Source of the DNA: Candidatus Thorarchaeota archaeon
GTDB taxonomy: Archaea > Asgardarchaeota > Thorarchaeia > Thorarchaeales > Thorarchaeaceae
Direction of reading: 5' to 3'
Assembly: GCA_013138615.1 (NCBI GenBank)
Contig: WTCK01000244.1
Coordinates: 1 to 5,019 of the forward strand
DNA length: 5,019 nt
How positions within the stretch are numbered: the stretch's first letter is position 1; each line of letters begins with the position of its first letter. The translations under genes were made by a program, and so were the position numbers. Under the pieces are notes generated by a model. It did no database searches. It was given only the letters and a program-made list of their open reading frames with translations, and was not told the DNA's origin. Positions 1 to 5,019 of the stretch are shown here, piece by piece.

Positions 1-203
1 AACTGGAACTGAGCGGTGAGGACTTCCAGCTTGAGATACTAGACTTCTTGGCTGAGAGGTGGAAAGGAAAACGGCAATCTATCCGAGGCGAACAGATAGC
101 ACAAGAGGAATTGGCACAGGGTATCTACGCCTGCGTTGGAAATCTCGATCAAGCGCTGGTAGAGCTGGATTACGACCTTAAGCCTTGGGAGGAGGTGCTG
201 TAG
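1..203 (+). CDS. glpA: Anaerobic glycerol-3-phosphate dehydrogenase subunit A, C-terminal tail (5' end outside window)
   Basis: An open frame enters from the left edge (first full codon at base 3) and gives 66 residues before a TAG stop at 201-203. The tail contains FLAERWKGKR, followed by an EELAQGIYACVGNLDQAL segment. This resembles, from memory, the end of E. coli GlpA (FLNERWKG, then a WVYQGLCGLEKE-like helix). Known role of the family: GlpA is the FAD-containing catalytic subunit that oxidises sn-glycerol-3-phosphate to DHAP in the GlpABC complex, and its C-terminus follows a BFD-like 2Fe-2S region. The FAD domain and any cysteines of that region lie upstream and cannot be checked here. 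The call is supported by the immediately adjoining glpB and glpC, since this is the classical glpABC order. The stop codon directly abuts the glpB ATG. Only the last part of the gene is visible, so intactness is unknown. Confidence 0.82.
   Translation, partial: LELSGEDFQLEILDFLAERWKGKRQSIRGEQIAQEELAQGIYACVGNLDQALVELDYDLKPWEEVL
191..197 (+). promoter_or_regulatory. Shine-Dalgarno site for glpB
   Basis: GGAGGTG lies 6 bases before the ATG at 204 and inside the last codons of the upstream gene. It is a near-perfect complement to the 16S rRNA 3' end. It fixes the glpB start and implies that glpB is translated from the same mRNA as glpA. Confidence 0.8.
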
Positions 204-1577
204 ATGGACCTGGAAGCTGACATCGTTGTGATTGGAGGCGGCATGGCTGGGCTTGTCGCGGGAATCAGAGCTACCGAAGAAGGTATGAAGACGGTCTTGC
301 TTCGTAAGGGACAGAGTGCAACTGCGTACTCCTCAGGCGCTATCGATGTTATCGGATACTTGCCAGGAGGCACAGTGCCATTGGCTTCCCCCGTCGAGGG
401 TCTCCAAGGAATCGCCAGTATGTTTCCTCTTCACCCGTATGGATTGCTAGGGTTCACCGGTGCAGAATCAGACACAGTTTCGAAGACCATTATCGAAAAG
501 GTGCGTACCGCTGTATCATGGCTCAAAGCAACTCTGTTAGGCTCCAACATTCCTTTCTTTGGAGATATAGACTCAAACCTTGATGCTGTAACGGTTCTCG
601 GTACAGTGAAACCAACCTGCATGATTCAAGAAACAATGTGGCCGGGTTCTTTAATGCTGGACGAGGACAGCGTGGCTTTCTTCGCAGGCGTGAAGGGGTT
701 CCCAGTCTTCAATCCCCGAATGGCCGCCCAGGTCTTCTTAGAACACCAAATCTCAAACAAACTTCCACCACGCAAGGCGGGACACCATGTCTTGGATTTG
801 GCACCTTTTGGTAACAATTACAACATATCTTCCATAGAACTCGCTCGATATCTTGACAACGAGGATAACCTCTCAGCCCTAGCAAAAACGCTGAAGAAGC
901 AAGCAGATCGAATTGGTGCAACACATATAGCTCTGCCTCCGGTGTTGGGATTCAATCGAGCGCGAGAGAACCAGCTTGCTCTCCAGGATCTCACGGGGGC
1001 TCATGTTTTCGAGCTTCTATCCTTTCCGCCATCCGTACCTGGCCTTAGACTACAGAGAGGACTTGAAACCGCTTTTGTAAAAGGTGGGGGGACTCTCTTG
1101 GTGGGCCATCATGCAAAAATGGACTCGCCAAAATCAAAAATTGTGAAAAAGGTTACAGCAGTCGGTCCCAGAAGAAATCTCAAGATATCCACGAAGGCCG
1201 TAATTCTAGCAACTGGGAAATTCATCGGTGGGGGAATAATCGGTACTGAGAATGGTATTCGTGAGTCAGTCTTCGACCTGATGACCGTAAGCGAGAGCTT
1301 CCACATTGCTACAAATGTAACACCTCAGAAACTGACCAACACACTTGCACTCAGTCACATGGGTCATCCTCTTTTTGGTTCTGGACTCAGTGTTGACCCG
1401 CAATTCCGCCCAATAACGAAAGAAGAGATTCATGCCGCCGAGAATCTCTATGCAGCTGGTTCGGTTCTTGCTGGCTACAACTACCCGGCTGAAAAAAGTG
1501 GACTTGGTGTGGCCATTGTCACAGGGTACATGGCGAGTCGCAATGCAGTCGACTATGTGAAGGGGGTGTCAGCTTGA
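204..1577 (+). CDS. glpB: Anaerobic glycerol-3-phosphate dehydrogenase subunit B
   Basis: This is a flavoprotein of 457 residues, somewhat longer than E. coli GlpB (about 419). The N-terminus has the Rossmann FAD fingerprint DIVVIGGGMAG (residues 6-16). It is followed by the GlpB-typical RKGQSA (34-39) and SSGAIDV (43-49), which parallel RGQSALHFSSGSLD of E. coli GlpB. Other family landmarks are HPYGLLG near residue 80, PPSVPGLRLQ in the middle, ILATGKFIGGG (334-343) followed by NGIRES, and a C-terminal ENLYAAGSVLAGY (413-425) that closes the FAD site. In the family, GlpB pairs with GlpA and GlpC to move electrons from G3P oxidation to a membrane or soluble acceptor. The ATG start is set by the SD at 191-197 and directly abuts the upstream stop. 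The last four bases (TTGA) overlap the start of glpC. I see no frameshift or missing motif. Confidence 0.93.
   Translation: MDLEADIVVIGGGMAGLVAGIRATEEGMKTVLLRKGQSATAYSSGAIDVIGYLPGGTVPLASPVEGLQGIASMFPLHPYGLLGFTGAESDTVSKTIIEKVRTAVSWLKATLLGSNIPFFGDIDSNLDAVTVLGTVKPTCMIQETMWPGSLMLDEDSVAFFAGVKGFPVFNPRMAAQVFLEHQISNKLPPRKAGHHVLDLAPFGNNYNISSIELARYLDNEDNLSALAKTLKKQADRIGATHIALPPVLGFNRARENQLALQDLTGAHVFELLSFPPSVPGLRLQRGLETAFVKGGGTLLVGHHAKMDSPKSKIVKKVTAVGPRRNLKISTKAVILATGKFIGGGIIGTENGIRESVFDLMTVSESFHIATNVTPQKLTNTLALSHMGHPLFGSGLSVDPQFRPITKEEIHAAENLYAAGSVLAGYNYPAEKSGLGVAIVTGYMASRNAVDYVKGVSA
1561..1568 (+). promoter_or_regulatory. Shine-Dalgarno site that supports the TTG start of glpC
   Basis: AGGGGGTG lies 5 bases before TTG 1574-1576, inside the end of glpB. 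No in-frame ATG or GTG has comparable placement. This site is the main reason for accepting a TTG initiator here. Confidence 0.7.
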
Positions 1578-2812
1578 GCGAAGAAGAAGCATATCGAACT
1601 GTTCTAGCGACTCTCAAGGAAGAGGCTATCTATCCGTACAACGAAGATGAGATACAGGTTGTCAAATCAGTTGAGAGCTGTATCAACTGTGGTCTCTGCA
1701 TTCAACACTGCCCTGTTGTCGCAGCTGTCGGCCTTGACCGTTTCAGTGGCCCCCGAAGCATCGCTGTAGAACTGAGTCGTTCTCCTCCTGAATATTGGAC
1801 CACGGCAGATGTTGTGTATCTGTGTACCGGATGTGGGACCTGCCGGGAAGTTTGTCCGAAGGATGTAGATATCCCAGAGATAGTCAACCTCATCCGTGCT
1901 CGCATCTTCAAGCACCGGCCCGACCTTGTACCCATGCAGCTTCATGCTGCTGATGCTATCCTCGTTGAACATGGTCTTGCGTTTGTACCTTGGGAGGATC
2001 CCGAAGAGAAGGTGGAAAGCAGAAACATGAGGCTGGAACGCTTGGGTCTGCGACATGTCCCCGACCAAGTGGTCAAGGGGGCGGATGTGCTCTTCTACCC
2101 AGGTTGTCAGGCTGAGGAGCGCGCGCAGGAAGTGAAAGAGTCCGCCAAGATCATTCTCGACCATTTCAAAGTCAAGTTCACCCTCCTAGAGGAGATGAAC
2201 TGCTGCGGTCTACCAGCTACTCTTCTTGGCGACGATGAAACTGCACTCGAGCTCGCCTTGAAATTGAAGAAGAAAGTTAAGGACTTGGGGGTCAAGATGG
2301 TGGTCACTACGTGTGCTGGGTGCACCTCCAACTTGGCGCGCATCGCGGAGCGTGATGGGTGGGGCATTCCTGTCTATCACATGCTTGAATATCTGGTGGA
2401 GGAGATTGGCATGGTCAAACTAACGTCAACTTTCAAGCAAAGTACCGAAGAGAAACCGCTGAGAGTGACTCTGCATGACCCTTGCCATCTTATCAAACAC
2501 ACTTCTCGTATAACAATGGATTATGCGGGTCAAATTCTAAGCTTGATTCCCGATGTTGAAGTGACTGAGTCATTTGCTCATGATTCGTGCTGTGGCGGAG
2601 GTGGGCTCGTTTCTTACCACGCTGCCGATGTTGCCAGAGCCGTTATGAAAGAGAACCTTGCAGCGATTGAGGAAACTGGCGCATCAAGAGTTGTCACTCC
2701 CTGTCCTCTCTGTACTGCACAGCTTGAAGATAGCTTGTTTCGCCAGGGCAGCTCAGTTGAAGTGGATGACATGACTGTCTTCATCGCACAAAGACTTCCG
2801 CGAAAGGGGTGA
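1574..2812 (+). CDS. glpC: Anaerobic glycerol-3-phosphate dehydrogenase subunit C (2x 4Fe-4S, 2x CCG-domain protein)
   Basis: The product is 412 residues, close to E. coli GlpC (about 396). The N-terminus has two ferredoxin-type 4Fe-4S motifs: C36-x2-C39-x2-C42-x3-C46-P and C84-x2-C87-x2-C90-x3-C94-P. Two cysteine-rich CCG domains follow: C178 / C210-C211-G / C247-x2-C250, and C304 / C339-C340-G / C377-x2-C380. This is the architecture of GlpC, HdrD and GlcF. In HdrB/HdrD, CCG domains hold noncubane 4Fe-4S clusters or act at a disulfide site; what they do in GlpC is less clear. The gene directly follows glpB, so transfer of electrons from the GlpAB flavins is the best reading. No hydrophobic membrane segment is visible, so any membrane attachment would be peripheral and the acceptor is unknown. 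Translation starts at TTG, overlapping the glpB stop as TTGA. The end overlaps the next gene as GTGA. HdrD-like annotation is an alternative on sequence alone. Confidence 0.88.
   Translation: MSEEEAYRTVLATLKEEAIYPYNEDEIQVVKSVESCINCGLCIQHCPVVAAVGLDRFSGPRSIAVELSRSPPEYWTTADVVYLCTGCGTCREVCPKDVDIPEIVNLIRARIFKHRPDLVPMQLHAADAILVEHGLAFVPWEDPEEKVESRNMRLERLGLRHVPDQVVKGADVLFYPGCQAEERAQEVKESAKIILDHFKVKFTLLEEMNCCGLPATLLGDDETALELALKLKKKVKDLGVKMVVTTCAGCTSNLARIAERDGWGIPVYHMLEYLVEEIGMVKLTSTFKQSTEEKPLRVTLHDPCHLIKHTSRITMDYAGQILSLIPDVEVTESFAHDSCCGGGGLVSYHAADVARAVMKENLAAIEETGASRVVTPCPLCTAQLEDSLFRQGSSVEVDDMTVFIAQRLPRKG
2803..2812 (+). promoter_or_regulatory. Shine-Dalgarno-like AAAGGGGTGA at the gene 3/gene 4 junction, start-deciding
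   Basis: This purine-rich block resembles the SD consensus AGGAGGTGA, but it overlaps the GTG codon at 2809-2811. If it is the true SD, the natural initiator would be the in-frame TTG at 2821-2823, 8 bases past the block. The GTGA overlap at 2809 remains possible through coupled re-initiation. Confidence 0.5.
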
Positions 2813-4248
2813 ATGAGAGATTGCTTGACTCTAAGATCAAAGCCAAAATAGCGAAGCATCTAGAAGGTATTGTTGGTGCCGAACACGTAACGACCCAAGA
2901 AACCGATACCGTACTCAACGCTCATGATGCTTGGCCTCTTAGCGAGGCAAAGATCAGAGCTGGAGAGATGTTGCCCTTAGCTGACATAGTAGTCTTCCCA
3001 GGCTGCACTGAAGAGGTATCTGAAGTCCTCAAAGTTGCCAACAAGAATAGGGTGCCAGTCACTCCAGTCGGTGGCGGCGCTGGTACCTGTGGCGGAACTC
3101 TTCCTATCTACGGGGGTATGCAACTCGATCTCAAACGCATGGACAAGGTCCTCGACATCGACCACAAGTCAATGTTGGTCCGTGTTGAGGCCGGCATGGT
3201 TGGAATTGACTTGGAGGAAGAGGTCAATCGTCACGGATACACACTTGGGCATACTCCAACATCTATGAGAGCCTCGAATGTTGGTGGCTTCTTGGCAACA
3301 CGGTCGGGTGGCTCCATGTCGTCTCTATACGGGAAGATTGAGGACTTGACACTGGGCCTCGAGGTCGTTCTTGCAGATGGATCAGTCGTTCGTACGAAAG
3401 CAGTTCCACGCCACTCAGTGGGTCCCGACTTGCGCGAGCTCTTCATTGGTTCTGAAGGAACACTAGGTGTAATCACAGAGGCAACGCTTCGATTGTTTCC
3501 AATTCCTGAAGAGCGCAGATTTAGGAGCATGGCATTTGCCGACGTTCACAGCGGTCTAGAGGCGATTAGGCTCATCTTTCGTGCTGACATTACGCCTTCA
3601 GTGGTTCGTTTCTACGATCCTGAGGATACTGCGATGTCAATGAGTCAGCACTTTGATGTCGAAGAAGGCGACTCCATGTTGCTTCTAGCTTTTGATGGTG
3701 CTGCTGAAAAGGTGGACCATGAAGAGCGGGTTTCAGTTGAGATTTGCAAGGAGAACGGCGGAAAGGACTTTGGCGACGGTCCTTCAAAACGCTGGTGGGA
3801 ACACAGATACGACATGTACTACCCCACCAAGTTCACTACAGCAGGGTTCTCAATTGGTGACACCATAGACATAGTTGCAACCTACGACAAGCTTGAGAAT
3901 GTGTATCGTGCCATGAAGACCGCAATGGAGGCGCATGAAGCATTCGTTATGTCACACTTCTCCCACATGTATCAAAACGGCGGGAGCATCTACATGATCT
4001 TCTTCACTTCACAACCCGACGCCGAAACCGCGTGGGCTACCTACAAGAAGATCTGGGACGATGGCGTTGCTGCTTGTCTGCGAGAAGGGGGGACCATGAG
4101 TCACCAGCACGGTGTCGGTCTTTCACGGTCGACTTACACTGAAGATGAACTAGGTTCAAGTTTCCAAGTGCTGAAGAAAATCAAGGACGTTCTAGATCCA
4201 AATGGGATTATGAATCCTGGCAAGCTTGGTCTGGGGGTACAGGAATGA
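2809..4248 (+). CDS. FAD-linked oxidase, alkyl-DHAP synthase-like (GlcD / D-lactate dehydrogenase superfamily)
   Basis: The product is 479 residues from GTG 2809, or 475 from TTG 2821. The PCMH-type FAD domain runs from about residue 58 to 233. It includes VVFPGCTEEV (61-70), the phosphate-binding loop PVGGGAGTCGG (86-96), the segment GHTPTSMRASNVGGFLATRSGG (in pieces from 147), YGKIEDL (174-180), and GSEGTLGVITEA (214-225). The C-terminal FAD-oxidase cap domain has VVRFYD (265-270), GGSIYMIFF (391-399), SHQHGVG (431-437) and DPNGIMNPGK (463-472). Several of these match AGPS more closely than GlcD by eye: GHEPDS, TRASG, YGNIEDL, GPDIHHFIMGSEGTLG, IYFYF and SHHHGVG in AGPS. AGPS swaps an acyl chain for a fatty alcohol on acyl-DHAP, whereas GlcD and D-lactate enzymes oxidise 2-hydroxyacids. 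Here the middle His of HHH is Gln (HQH), which weakens a true AGPS call. The gene sits between two FeS-CCG genes, as expected for a dehydrogenase that passes electrons to an FeS partner. The substrate is not determined. Confidence 0.85.
   Translation: MNERLLDSKIKAKIAKHLEGIVGAEHVTTQETDTVLNAHDAWPLSEAKIRAGEMLPLADIVVFPGCTEEVSEVLKVANKNRVPVTPVGGGAGTCGGTLPIYGGMQLDLKRMDKVLDIDHKSMLVRVEAGMVGIDLEEEVNRHGYTLGHTPTSMRASNVGGFLATRSGGSMSSLYGKIEDLTLGLEVVLADGSVVRTKAVPRHSVGPDLRELFIGSEGTLGVITEATLRLFPIPEERRFRSMAFADVHSGLEAIRLIFRADITPSVVRFYDPEDTAMSMSQHFDVEEGDSMLLLAFDGAAEKVDHEERVSVEICKENGGKDFGDGPSKRWWEHRYDMYYPTKFTTAGFSIGDTIDIVATYDKLENVYRAMKTAMEAHEAFVMSHFSHMYQNGGSIYMIFFTSQPDAETAWATYKKIWDDGVAACLREGGTMSHQHGVGLSRSTYTEDELGSSFQVLKKIKDVLDPNGIMNPGKLGLGVQE
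4233..4238 (+). promoter_or_regulatory. Shine-Dalgarno site for the downstream FeS gene
   Basis: GGGGGT lies 6 bases before the ATG at 4245, within the last codons of the FAD oxidase gene. A weaker AGGA at 4241-4244 is too close to act alone. The G-rich site matches the style of the SD at 1561-1568. Confidence 0.55.
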
Positions 4249-5019
4249 TCTATGACGAGGATACCGCTCAGCAGATTCGAATGTGTGCCGCTTGCCCAAA
4301 AATGTGCAGACATGTATGCCCAACATTTCTAGCCTGGCGCTCTGAATCACCCACCCCACACGGGCGTGCTCTTCTGTTGCATCAAGAGATTACCGGAACA
4401 CGACCGTTGGATGACAGAGCAATTGAGGTTCTATATCAGTGCCTAGAGTGCAGTCATTGTCTAACATGGTGTTTGCCCGAGATTGATATCGCAGATATCG
4501 TCGAAACAAGGAGAAGACAACTTGTCGAAGAAGGTAGATCCCCTTCTGGTCTCAATCCTATGGTTGATTCAATCCGCACTCATCACAATCCGTACAAGGA
4601 GCCTCATGAGAAAAGAACCAGTTGGCTCAAAATCCCAAAGACTGATGGACGCTCACTTGTCTACTTCACTGGGTGCACAGCAGCTTACAGAGAGAATAGT
4701 ATCGCCGAAGACGCGGTTTCTGTCCTATCCTCTCTAGGATATCAAGTCGCTATTCCCACAGACGAGTGGTGCTGCGGTTCACCGCTATTGAGAACCGGCT
4801 TCGTTGAGGATGCTCTTGAACAAGCTCGCCATAATGTTGAGATTCTAAATAGCATGGATGCAGAAGAGATAGTAGTTACTTGTCCTGGGTGCTACAGGGT
4901 GCTAACACAGGACTATCCTACACACGGTCTAGAAATCAATAAGCCTGTTCGCCATATAGCCGAGCTCCTGCAGTCGCACCTGAAAAGTCTGCCAGAGTTT
5001 GAGATCGATGGCCCTGTAA
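4245..5019 (+). CDS. GlpC/HdrD/GlcF-like iron-sulfur oxidoreductase, N-terminal part (3' end outside window)
   Basis: The frame opens at ATG 4245 (ATGA overlap with the preceding stop) and stays open to the right edge: 258 codons to base 5018, with no stop. The start is MIYDEDTAQQIRMCAACPKM. The first FeS motif is C14-x2-C17-x3-C21-x3-C25-P, one residue longer in the second gap than a standard ferredoxin motif. The second is C66-x2-C69-x2-C72-x3-C76, followed by Leu-Pro rather than Pro directly. A first CCG domain follows: C144 (FTGC), C176-C177-G178 (EWCCGSP), and C213-x2-C216 (TCPGC). A second CCG domain would be expected beyond the window, by comparison with the glpC in this operon. No membrane helix is visible. 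Because it directly follows the FAD-linked oxidase, it is probably that enzyme's electron-accepting partner, as GlcF is for GlcD. A general HdrD-like role is the alternative. It is a distinct, diverged paralogue of the upstream glpC, not a duplicate copy. Confidence 0.87.
   Translation, partial: MIYDEDTAQQIRMCAACPKMCRHVCPTFLAWRSESPTPHGRALLLHQEITGTRPLDDRAIEVLYQCLECSHCLTWCLPEIDIADIVETRRRQLVEEGRSPSGLNPMVDSIRTHHNPYKEPHEKRTSWLKIPKTDGRSLVYFTGCTAAYRENSIAEDAVSVLSSLGYQVAIPTDEWCCGSPLLRTGFVEDALEQARHNVEILNSMDAEEIVVTCPGCYRVLTQDYPTHGLEINKPVRHIAELLQSHLKSLPEFEIDGPV

Noticed and set aside
201..206. Possible promoter for glpB at the junction with the upstream gene
   Set aside because: There is no intergenic space, and the region just upstream is coding with a clear SD. 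A separate promoter cannot be supported.
1667..2164. A 165-codon open frame on the - strand, the longest antisense frame in the window
   Set aside because: It lies wholly within glpC, whose cysteine motifs are clearly functional in the + frame. The antisense product has no recognisable motif or SD.
3035..3268. A 77-codon + strand frame inside the FAD oxidase gene
   Set aside because: It is a shadow of the FAD-binding domain coding region, with no motif of its own.
4485..4500. Direct repeat GATATCG ... GATATCG, with palindromic GATATC cores, as a possible operator
   Set aside because: It sits in coding sequence and is explained by the repeated residues of an Ile-Asp-Ile-Ala-Asp-Ile-Val stretch after the second FeS motif. 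It is far from any gene start.
4483..4737. An 84-codon + strand frame with ATG start
   Set aside because: It lies in another frame of the second FeS gene, which shows conserved 4Fe-4S and CCG motifs through the same bases. The start has no SD.
4245..5019. Apparent lack of a second CCG domain and stop in the last gene, as possible truncation
   Set aside because: The frame is open to the window edge, so the missing half is simply not shown. There is no evidence of a broken gene.

Overview
The window is a densely packed, single-strand stretch of a redox operon. All recognisable genes lie on the + strand and are joined by zero-gap or 4-base-overlap junctions. It starts inside the 3' end of one gene and ends inside another. 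In order it holds: the C-terminal tail of a GlpA-like anaerobic glycerol-3-phosphate (G3P) dehydrogenase subunit; complete glpB; complete glpC (two 4Fe-4S motifs plus two CCG domains); a complete FAD-linked oxidase that by eye resembles alkyl-dihydroxyacetonephosphate synthase (AGPS) more than ordinary GlcD; and the first 258 codons of a second GlpC/HdrD/GlcF-type iron-sulfur protein. There is no intergenic stretch, RNA gene, mobile element, CRISPR array, promoter or terminator that I can support.

Organism: the sequence gives only indirect hints. Base composition looks moderate, near half GC. Shine-Dalgarno sites are strong (GGAGGTG, GGGGGTG, AAAGGGGTGA), and TTG and GTG starts are used. Soluble HdrD-like proteins carrying CCG domains are typical of anaerobic or facultative archaea and of some anaerobic bacteria. 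I lean towards an archaeon, possibly from an Asgard/Thorarchaeia-like lineage, but this is a low-confidence guess. The moderate GC and the lack of a strongly acidic protein composition argue against a haloarchaeon.

How the genes work together: GlpA-GlpB-GlpC should oxidise sn-glycerol-3-phosphate to dihydroxyacetone phosphate (DHAP) and pass the electrons from flavin through FeS clusters. The next two genes look like a second flavoprotein plus FeS-protein pair, in the manner of GlcD-GlcF or D-lactate dehydrogenase systems. The four complete or partial downstream genes are therefore two flavin-to-FeS electron-transfer modules in one transcript. The notable point is that the flavoprotein of the second module is AGPS-like. 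AGPS acts on acyl-DHAP, and DHAP is the product of the first module. However, at least one AGPS active-site position looks changed, so a dehydrogenase role for a 2-hydroxyacid or a related substrate is at least as likely.
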